From Arthrobacter sp. ok362 (GTDB lineage: Bacteria; Actinomycetota; Actinomycetes; Actinomycetales; Micrococcaceae), in the NCBI RefSeq assembly GCF_900102785.1, contig NZ_FNGC01000018.1, forward strand, positions 1-64,000: a stretch of 64,000 nt of DNA. The letters run 5' to 3'. The notes below the pieces were generated by a model. It saw only the letters and a list, made by a program, of their open reading frames with translations, was not told where the DNA came from and searched no databases. The position numbers and the translations under genes are program-made. This document shows positions 26,167-34,971 of the stretch, one piece after another; the first letter of the stretch is position 1, and every line of letters starts with the position of its first letter.

Positions 26167-27975
26167 TCAGACAAGAATGTCGAGGGTGGTCTGGGGGCCG
26201 TTCAATATCCTGGCGGTGCGTATGGCTTGACCATCGGCCAACGCGTCCCAGCGGTGTCCGGGCCGCGGCTCGGACGGTCCGTTTCGGCCGCCCGGGCCGG
26301 AGCCGCTACCGCCGGGGTCACGGCCGGCGGCGAACTGGGCGCCGGAGCCGGCCCGGTCCTGGCCGGTGCCGTTGTGGCCCCCGCTCTGTCCGGAGCCTCC
26401 GGGCCCGCTGTGATCGGACAGGTTAAGGCTGGCTCCGAATCCGGCGTCGTGGAGTTCCTTGCGGAGTTCGGGCAGGATGCCGCGGACCGCTTCACGTCCG
26501 GCGTCGCCCGGGGCGAAGAGCTCAATCCGGACGCCCGCGGCGTCGATCTGGGCCCGGACCGTCAGCGGGCCGAGATCTTCCGGGCTAACCTTGAGCGTCA
26601 TGATGTGCTGGCCGTGGGGCGCCCCCACGAGCGTGAAGAGCGGTTTGGCCAGCTGAGGCTGGAGGGATGCCGCGAAATGGGGAGCCGGCGGGGACGCAGG
26701 CTGTGACGGCGGCTGGGCAGCGGGCTGGAACGCAGGCTGGGACACAGTTGCGGCGGCCGTCGGCGGCTGGGCGGGTATTACCGCCGGTGCCGGGCCTGGG
26801 TTGTCCGGATCGGACGGTGTCTCCGCGGCGTTGCCTACCGGCGCCGCGGCTGTGGCGCTGGCGGCTGTGGCGCTGGCGGCTGGGGCGGTCCGGGCTTGCC
26901 CGGACGCGGACGGTGCGACGGCGGTGACAGCGCCGGTGACAGCGGTGGCGCCTGTCCCGTTGGCCGCCGGTCCGGAGGCCGCTGCGGCGGTGCTCGCTGG
27001 CGAAGCCTCACGCGCAGAACCAAGTCCCGGCGCGGTCCTTGCCGCCGCCCCTGCCGGTGTTGCGGAGGCGGCGGGGGCGACCTGCACGGTGGCTGCCGGG
27101 GTTGCGCCGGCAGGTGCAACCCCGGGCGACCCGCTGGCCACCGCGGCGGAACCGGGCGCAGGAGTGGTCCCCGCCGTGCCGGCGAGGGTTCTGGCCTGCG
27201 GCACGGCCACAGCGGTGGCGGCCGCGGCGGCCGGTGTAGAAACCTGCCCAGCGACCGGGCCGCCAGCGGCTGCATCGGGCCCACCGGCAGCATTGACAAG
27301 GGCGTCCGCGCCCGCGGTCTGTGCGGCCGCGACGGCGGGCGACTCACCCTCCCGCACGATCCGATCCGGGACGGAGACCGGTGTCTGGCGCCGAGTGGCC
27401 GACAATCCCGTGGCCGCGATGGTTGGGCCCTGAGCGGCGGCAGCCGGCAACTCGGCGGGAAGACCGGCCGCGGTTACGGAGGCAGCGGCGGTCCGTGCCG
27501 GAGCAGGGAAACTATCGTGACGGTCCGACGCCGGCGCCACGGCCTGCGCTGACGCGCCGACCTGTGTGAAGGAAACAAACTGGGTGGAGGAGAACTGGGC
27601 CGGGGCGAGCTGGGTGGCGGCGAACTGGGCCGTGGCATTCTGCGCCGGCCCAAGGCTGGCGATGCCGGACGAAGCGGCGTCGGCAACCGCCAAAGGGTTC
27701 TCGACGGGGCCGGCCAGCGAAGCGCCGTCCGTGCCGTCGTCGCGCACCGGCAGTTCCGGCACCCCGTCGTCGGCCAGCGGTACGGCAGCGGCGGTTCCCG
27801 GCCCGGCAGCGGTGCCGTTGCCTGCTGCGCCCTGGACGTCGTTGAGGACGGCGTCGAAGGACGCGGTCTCCGGGCGTCCGTTCCCGGGCCGCGGCTCCGG
27901 TCCCTGCCGGGTTGCCCGGACCGGTGCGGCAGCTGCCGGCGCAGCCGCCAGATCCATCGACGCCGCTGCCTTCAT
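26167..27975 (-). CDS. fliK: Flagellar hook-length control protein FliK
   Basis: Secreted ruler that senses hook length and triggers the FlhB switch. The ATG at 27975 overlaps the stop of the NlpC/P60 gene (ATGA) and gives 602 residues. Residues about 40-420 are a low-complexity Ala/Pro/Thr/Val region, as is usual for the ruler part. The C-terminal Flg_hook domain begins near residue 450 with HIMTLKVSPEDLGPLTVRAQ and continues RIELFAPGDAGREAVRGILPELRKEL, split by the family's usual spacing. A Gly/Ser-rich tail follows. Confidence 0.9.
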   Translation of the reverse strand: MKAAASMDLAAAPAAAAPVRATRQGPEPRPGNGRPETASFDAVLNDVQGAAGNGTAAGPGTAAAVPLADDGVPELPVRDDGTDGASLAGPVENPLAVADAASSGIASLGPAQNATAQFAATQLAPAQFSSTQFVSFTQVGASAQAVAPASDRHDSFPAPARTAAASVTAAGLPAELPAAAAQGPTIAATGLSATRRQTPVSVPDRIVREGESPAVAAAQTAGADALVNAAGGPDAAAGGPVAGQVSTPAAAAATAVAVPQARTLAGTAGTTPAPGSAAVASGSPGVAPAGATPAATVQVAPAASATPAGAAARTAPGLGSAREASPASTAAAASGPAANGTGATAVTGAVTAVAPSASGQARTAPAASATAASATAAAPVGNAAETPSDPDNPGPAPAVIPAQPPTAAATVSQPAFQPAAQPPSQPASPPAPHFAASLQPQLAKPLFTLVGAPHGQHIMTLKVSPEDLGPLTVRAQIDAAGVRIELFAPGDAGREAVRGILPELRKELHDAGFGASLNLSDHSGPGGSGQSGGHNGTGQDRAGSGAQFAAGRDPGGSGSGPGGRNGPSEPRPGHRWDALADGQAIRTARILNGPQTTLDILV

Positions 27976-28691
27976 GATGCCGTCCCTGCGGGAACGATGC
28001 GCCGGATGGAGGTCAGGTTGGACTGCTGCTCCCAGGCATCGCGGATCTGGATGGTCTTGCCGGGCACGGGAGCGTCGATCGCCTTGCCGTTGCCCAGGTA
28101 GATGGAAATGTGGTTGCCGCCGAAGCTCACCAGAAGGTCCCCGGGTTTCGCCTCGGCGAGGGAGGCTACCGGGGTGCCCTGGCGCATCTGGTCGCTCACC
28201 ACGCGGGGAAGCTCCACACCGAGGTCTTTGAAGACCCGCTGGGTGAAGCCGGAGCAGTCCATGCCGGTGGCCGGATTCGTTCCGCCCCACACATAGGGAA
28301 CACCGATGTACTTCTTGGCCACTGCCACCACGTCGTTGCCCGTCGCGGCACCGCCGGTGTGTACCCCTCCCGTTGCCTGGGCGCCGGTGAGCGCGGCGGT
28401 CCCGGTGAGCGGGGCGGTCCCGGCCGCCGTCGTGCCGCCAAGCCCCAGTGAGGTGCCGAGGCCCACGCTGTCCGTGAGGGAGGAGACATCCGTTGCGCCG
28501 CTGCCGCCCATTGCCGCGGCAAGTGCCTGCGTGAACGTGGCGGAGTCGCCTGTGCCCGTCGCGGTCGCGAGTGAGGTCGCCGCTGCAGCCTTGGCCGTGG
28601 CGGCGCTTGTTTCCGTGGCCGCGGGCCGGCTCAGTTCCGCGATCATCGACTGAATGCCCTGCATCCGGCTGATCGCCTCGGTCATGCTCAT
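27972..28691 (-). CDS. NlpC/P60 cell-wall hydrolase in the flagellar operon
   Basis: 239-residue protein with a C-terminal NlpC/P60 endopeptidase domain (about residues 115-235). The catalytic Cys146 is in GMDCSGFTQRV, the His194 in GGNHISIYLGN, and the fold start KYIGVPYVWGG is intact. The N-terminal half is Ala/Thr-rich and helical (MSMTEAISRMQGIQSMIAEL), with no signal peptide, so it may be exported through the flagellar gate. It sits between fliJ and fliK with 4-nt overlaps on both sides. No FlgJ is present, so it is the likely enzyme opening peptidoglycan for the rod; that role is an inference from context. Confidence 0.9.
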   Translation of the reverse strand: MSMTEAISRMQGIQSMIAELSRPAATETSAATAKAAAATSLATATGTGDSATFTQALAAAMGGSGATDVSSLTDSVGLGTSLGLGGTTAAGTAPLTGTAALTGAQATGGVHTGGAATGNDVVAVAKKYIGVPYVWGGTNPATGMDCSGFTQRVFKDLGVELPRVVSDQMRQGTPVASLAEAKPGDLLVSFGGNHISIYLGNGKAIDAPVPGKTIQIRDAWEQQSNLTSIRRIVPAGTAS

Positions 28692-29122
28692 GGCTTCACC
28701 TGCTGCTCATCGCGGTGCCAGAGCGTCGAGGCGATCTCGTCCAGGGCCGACTGCTCGGCGCGCAGGTCCGCAGAGTGGACCTCGGCGTCGTGGCGGGCTT
28801 GCAGTTTTTCCAGCCCCACGGACCGCGTGCGGGCGGCGATGAACTCGGCGCGCGCCTTGGCTTCGTCAGCCTCGGCCAGATGCGTGAGGTTCTGCAGGTC
28901 CGCGAGCATGCTGTGCGAGGAAGACCGGGCGGCGGCCACGGCGCGCAAAGAGGCCGAGCTGGAGATGGGGTCATCCGTGGCCGCCAGCTCGCGGCGGGCT
29001 GCGGCTTCGCGGACCCGGACGGAGCTGGAACGTGAGCGGGCGCGCGCCAGCCCGGTTGCCGCCTGGTCCTGCTGGAGCTGGCGGAGGCGCAGGAGGCCAG
29101 CCAGAGAGAATTCGCGGTTCAT
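28688..29122 (-). CDS. fliJ: Flagellar export chaperone/stalk protein FliJ
   Basis: 144-residue, mostly coiled-coil protein that binds the FliI ATPase ring as a central stalk. The N-terminus REFSLAGLLRLRQLQQDQAA fits FliJ, and the rest is heptad-like and rich in Ala, Arg and Glu. Sequence identity in this family is low, so the call leans on its place between fliI and the downstream operon genes. It overlaps fliI and the NlpC/P60 gene by four bases each. Confidence 0.85.
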   Translation of the reverse strand: MNREFSLAGLLRLRQLQQDQAATGLARARSRSSSVRVREAAARRELAATDDPISSSASLRAVAAARSSSHSMLADLQNLTHLAEADEAKARAEFIAARTRSVGLEKLQARHDAEVHSADLRAEQSALDEIASTLWHRDEQQVKP

Positions 29123-30447
29123 GCTGCTGCTTCCAGGATCGAAGTGAGGTGGCCGAGCCGCTGCCAGGACTCGGGGTGGGCGGTGGATTCGTCCATCGGC
29201 TGCTGGAGGAAACCGCTGACGTCGTGCTCGTGGTTCAGCGCGGCGTCTACCAGCGGGTTGGTCCCGGCCTGGTAGGCGCCGACGTCGATCAGGTCCTGCG
29301 CCGCCCTGCGGGCCGCCAGGACCCGGCGGAGGGTGGCCGCGGACTCGAGGTGCGGCCGGGAATTGACCTTGGTGGCCACCCGGGACACGGATCCGAGCAC
29401 GTCCACGGACGGGAAGTGCCCCGTGACGGCAAGCTTGCGGTCCAGGACCACGTGGCCGTCCAGGATGGAACGGGCGGCGTCGGCAATGGGCTCGTTGTGG
29501 TCGTCGCCGTCCACCAGCACGGTGTAAATGCCGGTGACAGAGCCGGTTTCTGCCGTGCCGGCGCGCTCCAGCAGCCGGGCCAGGATGGAAAACGTCGACG
29601 GCGGGTAGCCGCGGGTCGCCGGGGGCTCGCCGGCCGAGAGGCCGATCTCGCGTTGGGCCATGGCCACCCGGGTGAGGGAGTCCATCATGAGGACCACATC
29701 CTGGCCCTGGTCACGGAAGGACTCAGCGATCCGGGTGGCAGTGAAGGCTGCGCGCATGCGCATGAGGGCTGGCTCGTCGGAGGTGGCGACCACCACCACG
29801 GAGCGCGCCAGGCCGGCGGCGCCGAGGTCGTCCTCGAGGAACTCGCGGACTTCGCGGCCGCGTTCGCCGACGAGGGCGATCACCGAGATCTCAGCGTCCG
29901 TACCGCGGGCGATCATCGAGAGCAGGGAGGATTTGCCGACGCCCGAGCCGGCAAACAGGCCCATGCGCTGGCCCTTGCCGAGCGTCGTCATGGTGTCCAG
30001 GACGCGCACGCCGGTCTGCAGCGCGGTGTCGATGCGGGCGCGTTTCATGGCGTTCGGTGACTCGTTGTCGATCGGCACGCGCGGTCCGCTGAGCAGCGGG
30101 CCCTTGCCGTCGATCGGCCGTCCCAGGCCGTCAAGGACCCGGCCGAACAGGCCCCGCCCGGTGGGAACCAGCACCGCGCTGCCCTTGGCACGGACGGCGT
30201 CACCGGCAGCCACGCCGGCCAGCCGGCCCAGCGGCATGCAGCGCACGGAACCGTCCAGCGCCGCGACGACTTCGGCGTCGAGGCCCGGGTTCTCCCCCAC
30301 GGTCACGAGGTCGCCCAGCGCGCAGTCCAGTCCTGACACTTCCAGGCCCAGCCCAATAACGGAGGTGACGACGCCGACCCTTTGCGGGGCAGCCGCGGCC
30401 AGCGCTGCGGCATAGTCGGCACCCTTCGGGCGCCATTCGGCGATCAT
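29119..30447 (-). CDS. fliI: Flagellar export ATPase FliI
   Basis: ATPase that powers and orders flagellar protein export, 442 residues, related to F1 beta. Walker A is AGSGVGKSSLL with Lys172, Walker B is DVVLMMDSLTR, and the GERGREVREFLEDDLG motif is intact, as is the family hallmark GYPPSTFSILARLLERAGT, split by normal spacing. It lies between fliH and fliJ with four-base overlaps at both ends. Confidence 0.97.
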   Translation of the reverse strand: MIAEWRPKGADYAAALAAAAPQRVGVVTSVIGLGLEVSGLDCALGDLVTVGENPGLDAEVVAALDGSVRCMPLGRLAGVAAGDAVRAKGSAVLVPTGRGLFGRVLDGLGRPIDGKGPLLSGPRVPIDNESPNAMKRARIDTALQTGVRVLDTMTTLGKGQRMGLFAGSGVGKSSLLSMIARGTDAEISVIALVGERGREVREFLEDDLGAAGLARSVVVVATSDEPALMRMRAAFTATRIAESFRDQGQDVVLMMDSLTRVAMAQREIGLSAGEPPATRGYPPSTFSILARLLERAGTAETGSVTGIYTVLVDGDDHNEPIADAARSILDGHVVLDRKLAVTGHFPSVDVLGSVSRVATKVNSRPHLESAATLRRVLAARRAAQDLIDVGAYQAGTNPLVDAALNHEHDVSGFLQQPMDESTAHPESWQRLGHLTSILEAAA

Positions 30448-31175
30448 GCCTGGCCCCGGTAAGCGCCACTGGTAAGCTCACCGGGAAATTCACCGCGAAA
30501 TTCACCGGGAACTCCGGCGGCAACGCCGGCGGAAGCATCGGCGTCGGCCTGGCCGGTCTCGCCCAGCAGTGCAGCCCGGGCACGCCCGAGGGCGCCGCGA
30601 AGGCTGGCGTCGAACCAGCCATGCTGGTATTCGACCTTCGCGTCGCCGCGGCCCAGGGAGGCGTCAGCGATGAGCGGCAGCCCGGCGGGCTGTTCCTGCC
30701 CTTCCCCGCTGAGGACCTCGATGTCCGCCGGGTGGAGCCGGATCGCCAGCACCGTGGCTGCGTCGTTTCCGGAGAGGGCTCGGGCCAGGGCGGCGCGTGC
30801 GGTCCGCGTGCCTTCGGCCAGTTCGTAGCCGAGGATGGCCTCGGCCAGTTCCAGCGCCGTGCGGGCCAGGATTTCTTCGGCGTCCTGCAGGGCCTGCACG
30901 TTGCGGTGCGCGAAGTCCGTCCGTGCCACCGCGAGTGCGCGCACGGCACGGTCCAGGTCCTGCTGCCCGGCGGCCAGGGAAGCGGCTTGTTCGGCGGCCA
31001 TCCGGTCCCGCCAGCGACGCTGTTCCTTCGCGGCGGCGCGCACACCGGCGGCGTAGCCTGCGGCGTGGCCCTCGGTGTAGCCGGCCTGTTCGGCCGCCGG
31101 GCCGCTCGCGCGCAGCGAGGGAAAGACGATCCGCGCCGGGGTGGTGCTGGCGGCAGCGGCGTTGTCAGTAGACAT
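30444..31175 (-). CDS. fliH: Flagellar export regulator FliH
   Basis: Negative regulator and peripheral stalk for FliI. The ATG at 31175 lies inside the last codons of fliG (11-nt overlap) and gives 243 residues. It shows a GYTEGHAAGYAAGVRAA stretch (Gly-x3-Gly repeats typical of FliH), then a long charged helix, and a C-terminal domain with LARTALELAEAILGYEL and IRLHPADIEVL. The tail is a repetitive Ala/Glu/Phe segment. A start further upstream would run through fliG and is not supported. Confidence 0.9.
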   Translation of the reverse strand: MSTDNAAAASTTPARIVFPSLRASGPAAEQAGYTEGHAAGYAAGVRAAAKEQRRWRDRMAAEQAASLAAGQQDLDRAVRALAVARTDFAHRNVQALQDAEEILARTALELAEAILGYELAEGTRTARAALARALSGNDAATVLAIRLHPADIEVLSGEGQEQPAGLPLIADASLGRGDAKVEYQHGWFDASLRGALGRARAALLGETGQADADASAGVAAGVPGEFRGEFPGELTSGAYRGQA

Positions 31176-32181
31176 AGTCTTCTTCGTCCCCGCGCTGGAT
31201 GGTGATCTGGCCTTCGGCCTCGAGCTCGCGGATGGACCGGACGACGGCGGCGCGGGCTTCTTCGATCTGCGAGGCACGCAGCGGCCCCAGGGCGGCGATC
31301 TCGGATTCAAGAATTTCCAGATTGCGCCCGGAGACGTTGGTGGTGATGGTTTCCAGGACCGGCTCGGAGGCGCCCTTCATGGCCATCGCCAGGACGGCCG
31401 CGTCGAGTCCGCGCAGCACCAGTTGCACGTCGCGGCGTTCCAGTTTCACGATGTCGTCGAACGTCACCATCTGGGCCCGGATCTCCACCGCGAGGTCGGG
31501 ATCGAGCAGGTCCAGGCCGTCCAGCACGGACCGTTCCGTACCGGCGTCGGTCCGGTTGATGATCTCAAGCAGCGGCTGGATGCCGCCGACCACTTTTGAG
31601 GCCCCCTGGGACACGGCTGCGCCGCCGCGGAGTTTGAGGGTGTCGGCGACGATCCCGATCGCCTCGGGCGCGCCGGAGCCCATCGTGGCGATGCTGAGGG
31701 CGACGTCGGCCCGCAACGAGCCGGGCAACCCGGACATCACGGCCGAGGCCTTGCGCGGGCTGAGGTGGGCGAGCACCAGGGCGATGGTCTGCGGCAGTTC
31801 GCCGTCGATCAGGGCCAGGATCTGGACGGGTTCGATGTCTTCGAGGAACTCAAAGGACTTGCCGGCCATGTTGACCGTCAGGCGGTTCATGAGTCCGGCG
31901 GCCCTTTCCGAGCCGAAGGACGCTTCCAGGAGGCCCTCGGCGAGTTCCCGCCCGCCCCGGGCCTGGCGCTGGCTGGTCTGCGCGGCCTGATGGAAGTCCT
32001 TCATGATTTCCTCGGCGACGTCCGGGTCCACTTTCCGGAGCTTGACGATCTCGCCCGCGATTTCCTCCGCCTCGGTGTCGGTGAGCTGGGCCATGACCCT
32101 GGCGGCGTTCTCGGAGCTCATCTGCATCAGTACGACGGCGGCGCGCTGGGTTCCGGTGAGGACTGCATCTGCTGTTTTCAT
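31165..32181 (-). CDS. fliG: Flagellar motor switch protein FliG
   Basis: Torque-generating C-ring protein that sits on FliF, 338 residues. It opens with LTGTQRAAVVLMQMSSENAARVM, followed by the FliG_N domain; the EHPQ-like motif of the middle domain and the C-terminal charged torque helix are recognisable (TFDDIVKLERRDVQLVLRGL, then SEPVLETITTNVSGR, where the stator-facing charges lie). It overlaps fliF by four bases and fliH by eleven. Confidence 0.96.
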   Translation of the reverse strand: MKTADAVLTGTQRAAVVLMQMSSENAARVMAQLTDTEAEEIAGEIVKLRKVDPDVAEEIMKDFHQAAQTSQRQARGGRELAEGLLEASFGSERAAGLMNRLTVNMAGKSFEFLEDIEPVQILALIDGELPQTIALVLAHLSPRKASAVMSGLPGSLRADVALSIATMGSGAPEAIGIVADTLKLRGGAAVSQGASKVVGGIQPLLEIINRTDAGTERSVLDGLDLLDPDLAVEIRAQMVTFDDIVKLERRDVQLVLRGLDAAVLAMAMKGASEPVLETITTNVSGRNLEILESEIAALGPLRASQIEEARAAVVRSIRELEAEGQITIQRGDEEDYVY

Positions 32182-33788
32182 GCCGGCTGCCTGTCGTCCA
32201 TGAGGCTGCGCAGGTAATCGGCGGCCCGCTCCGGGTTGGCGGCGACCATGCTGTCGATCTCCAGCCGGCGGCGCTCAATCTCCATCTGTTCGACCGTCGG
32301 GCCCGGAAGCGGTGGCAGGGCGGTGAGCGGGATTGCCGACGTCGCCGGCGCGGGCGGCAGGGCCACAACGGGCGGGGCCACCGGCATGATCTCCAGGTCC
32401 ATGCGTTCGCCGAGGTCCACAGGCTCGCGCTTCTGGCGGCGCCGCAGGATGATCGTGACCACCAGGGCCAGGATCAGCAGGCCGAGCAGGATGCTGCCTG
32501 CGGTGACAAGGGTTCCGAAGAACGCGGCCTGCTTTTCGGCTTCAGCGTTGGCCTTGGCATCGGCGAGCGCTCTGGCGGCGTCGTCGGCGGCGGCGGTGCT
32601 GAACGGCACAACCTCAACCGTCACCACATCGCCGCGCGCGGTGTCGGCTCCGGCTGCGGAGGTGACGAGATTCTTCAGCGAAACGAGGTTCAGGCCGCCG
32701 GCGGCGGCCTGGCTGACGGCCACGGAGATGGTCTGCCGCTTGATGGCACCGGCCGGGATGACCCGGTCCTCGGTGACCTTGTTGACGGCGTTGTTCTTGG
32801 TCGCGGTGGAGGAATCGAAGTTGCCATTGCCACTCGTGCCGCTGGGCACAGCGATGTTGTCCGGGCCGAGGACGCCGGCGGCGCCTCCCCCGGTTCCGGT
32901 GTATTTCTCGGTCTTGGACGATTCACTCAGCGGCAGGGCGCCGGCGGTGTTGGAGAAAGTTTCGCTCTTCTGCTGTGCGGATTCGCCCGTCACGTCGGCG
33001 GCAACGGCGACCGTGGAGTTGCCCGGGCCCACCACGCGGTCCAGGACGGCCCGGACGGCGTCCGAGGTGCGCTGCTGGTAGTCGCTGGCCTGCTTGGTCG
33101 ACGATCCGGCCGTCCCGCCGCCGACGGTGGAGAGCACGTTGCCCTGGGAATCGACCACGGAGACGTTGGCGGGCTTGAGGTTTTCGATGGCGGCAGAGGT
33201 GAGGTGGACGATCGCCTGCACCTTGTCACTGGACAGGGTGGCGCCGGCGTCGGTCTCGATAAACACCGAGGCGGTGGTGTCCGGGGCCTTGGACACAAAC
33301 ACTGTCTTCTCGGGGATGGCGAGCCGGACGGCGGCGGTTTTCACGCCGTCCATGGCGGAGATCGTGCTGGCAAGTTCGCCTTCGAGGGCGCGTTTGTACG
33401 TAACGGACTGTTGAAACTCCGAGGACGTCACGCCCATCTTGTCCAGCAGGGAGTACCCGGTGGCGGCGGCAGTCGGCAGGCCCGCGGCCGCGGCCTTAAG
33501 GCGCTCGTCGTAGACCTTGTCCTGTGGCACCAGGATGGTGGATCCGCCGTCGCTGAGCTCGTACGGAACGTTGTCCTTGCGGAGCTGTTCGACGATGCCG
33601 TTGGCGTCGGTGGTTTGCAGGCCGGAAAACAGGGGGGTGAGCACCGGGCGGGTGAGCCAGGCGGACAGGGCCACGATGCCCACCACCAGCAGGGCAGCGC
33701 CAAGCACGGCCAAGGTGCGCTGGCCGGCGGTGAAGCTCTTCAGGCTCGCGCCGAAGCGCTGGAAGAAAGCGGTTATCTGCGGAGGCAT
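32178..33788 (-). CDS. fliF: Flagellar MS-ring protein FliF
   Basis: Membrane ring protein on which the motor is built, 536 residues. One membrane helix lies at about residues 24-46 and a second at about 425-450 (FGTLVTAGSILLGLLILALV). Between them are the ring-building motifs: PLFSGLQTTDANGIVEQL, VYDERLKAAAAGLP, SVTYKRALEGELASTI. The cytoplasmic tail that binds FliG is at the extreme C-terminus (ERAADYLRSLMDD). It overlaps fliE by one base and fliG by four. Confidence 0.97.
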   Translation of the reverse strand: MPPQITAFFQRFGASLKSFTAGQRTLAVLGAALLVVGIVALSAWLTRPVLTPLFSGLQTTDANGIVEQLRKDNVPYELSDGGSTILVPQDKVYDERLKAAAAGLPTAAATGYSLLDKMGVTSSEFQQSVTYKRALEGELASTISAMDGVKTAAVRLAIPEKTVFVSKAPDTTASVFIETDAGATLSSDKVQAIVHLTSAAIENLKPANVSVVDSQGNVLSTVGGGTAGSSTKQASDYQQRTSDAVRAVLDRVVGPGNSTVAVAADVTGESAQQKSETFSNTAGALPLSESSKTEKYTGTGGGAAGVLGPDNIAVPSGTSGNGNFDSSTATKNNAVNKVTEDRVIPAGAIKRQTISVAVSQAAAGGLNLVSLKNLVTSAAGADTARGDVVTVEVVPFSTAAADDAARALADAKANAEAEKQAAFFGTLVTAGSILLGLLILALVVTIILRRRQKREPVDLGERMDLEIMPVAPPVVALPPAPATSAIPLTALPPLPGPTVEQMEIERRRLEIDSMVAANPERAADYLRSLMDDRQPA

Positions 33789-34093
33789 CAGGCCTGCATC
33801 CTCATGATCTCGTTGAAGGCGTCAACGCCCTTGTTGCGCACGGTGGCCATGAGCTCGAGTGTCACCTGGGCGCGGGTAGCGGCAAGCGTGGCGTTGTGGA
33901 TGTCGTCCAGGTTGCCGGTCACGGCGGAGACTGCCAGCTGGTTCGACGTCGACTGCAGCTGCTGGAGGTTATCCACCGCGCCGGTGAGGGAGGTTGCAAA
34001 GGCGGAGCCGTCCGTGCCGGCAACGGGAGAAGTGCCGCCGACGTAGTTCGTCGGCAGGACACCCTGGACGGGGGCGATGGGGGCGACAGTCAT
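33788..34093 (-). CDS. fliE: Flagellar hook-basal body protein FliE
   Basis: Adapter between the MS ring and the rod, 101 residues. The family motif is the C-terminal half: ATRAQVTLELMATVRNKGVDAFNEIMRMQ. The N-terminal part is variable. It overlaps flgC and fliF by one base each, in the conserved flgB-flgC-fliE-fliF order. Confidence 0.95.
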   Translation of the reverse strand: MTVAPIAPVQGVLPTNYVGGTSPVAGTDGSAFATSLTGAVDNLQQLQSTSNQLAVSAVTGNLDDIHNATLAATRAQVTLELMATVRNKGVDAFNEIMRMQA

Positions 34094-34485
34094 TAGGAGC
34101 GTCCAATCTCAAGGGCAGCCATGTAAGTTTCGCGGGCGCGATCGACCACCTGCGCGTTGGCCTGGTATCCGCGCTGGGCGATGATGAGCGCACCCATCTG
34201 TTCGGCCATGTCGATGTCCGGGTACTTCACGTTGCCGTTGGCATCCGCCAGCGGGTGGTCCGGCTGGTAGACGATCCTGCCTTCGGCGTTGCCGAGCTGG
34301 GTGCTCTTGACGTACACGCCCGAGCCCTCCGAGCCCTCTGCTGCCTCGACGTACCGGGCCTGGAAGGCAGGGCCGGACGTGGCGGAGGCGTTGTTCATGT
34401 TGGCGAGGTTGTCCGAGACAGCATCGAGCCATTTGCGGTGGACGGTGAGGGCGGAACCGGCGATGCCGATCATGTCGAAAGTCAT
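34093..34485 (-). CDS. flgC: Flagellar basal-body rod protein FlgC
   Basis: Proximal rod subunit, 130 residues. The N-terminal rod motif is GIAGSALTVHRKWLDAVSDN followed by LANMNNASAT, and the C-terminal motif is YPDIDMAEQMGALIIAQRGY, then QANAQVVDRARETY. Normal family length. It overlaps flgB and fliE by one base. Confidence 0.96.
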   Translation of the reverse strand: MTFDMIGIAGSALTVHRKWLDAVSDNLANMNNASATSGPAFQARYVEAAEGSEGSGVYVKSTQLGNAEGRIVYQPDHPLADANGNVKYPDIDMAEQMGALIIAQRGYQANAQVVDRARETYMAALEIGRS

Positions 34486-34826
34486 CAGCTGGTCCTCAGG
34501 GCGGAACGCACGGCGGTGAACTCGTTATTGACGGCGCGGGCGGCGAACTGGAAGCGCAGCACGGTGTCAATGTTGGACAGGGTTTCGGTGTCCAGGTTGA
34601 CGTTGTTGCCGTTGAGCTGGGTGGGTTCCAGGGAATCCGCCGTGGTTGCCTGGACGCGGCCTTCCCCGGACTGCACCGACGCCGCGAGGGCGTCCTCAAA
34701 GCTGACGCGCTTCGCGTGGTAATTCGGCGTGTTGACGTTCGCGATATTGTTCGCGATGGTCCGCTGGCGCAATGCCAGCCCGTCCATGGCACTGGCCAAG
34801 GCGGCGGAAGTCACGGATTCGAGCAC
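34485..34826 (-). CDS. flgB: Flagellar basal-body rod protein FlgB
   Basis: First rod subunit and first gene of the long basal-body operon. I chose the GTG at 34826 because it follows an AGGCAGGA ribosome site and gives 113 residues starting VLESVTSAALASAMDGL, as in other FlgB proteins; an ATG much further upstream would read through the promoter. The rod motif is LALRQRTIANNIANVNTPNY, and the C-terminal helix is DTVLRFQFAARAVNNEFTAV. A sigma-28-like promoter lies 74 bases upstream. Confidence 0.94.
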   Translation of the reverse strand: MLESVTSAALASAMDGLALRQRTIANNIANVNTPNYHAKRVSFEDALAASVQSGEGRVQATTADSLEPTQLNGNNVNLDTETLSNIDTVLRFQFAARAVNNEFTAVRSALRTS

Positions 34827-34899
34827 AGAGTCCTGCCTGGGAAAGGTGGGGGTGGCCGATCCGTGGCCGGTAAGCGAGCGATCCGTGCTCTTACAGTGG

Positions 34900-34926
34900 T
34901 TATCGGCACTGGTCAGCGCCGCGTTA
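34900..34926 (-). promoter_or_regulatory. Sigma-28-type promoter for the flgB-flgE operon
   Basis: On the minus strand: TAAC, 15 bp, then GCCGATAA. The -10 box is identical to the sigma-28 consensus and the spacing is exact. It lies in the 145-bp gap between flgB and the upstream gene, and would drive about 10 kb of basal-body genes. Confidence 0.8.
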
Positions 34927-34971
34927 GGCGAAAATGCAACAGTTCTTTCGAAGATTTGAGCTGAGGAAGTT

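Noticed and set aside
26801..27552. Plus-strand frames opposite fliK
   Set aside because: Ala/Pro/Gly low-complexity frames mirror the fliK linker; no motif or ribosome site.
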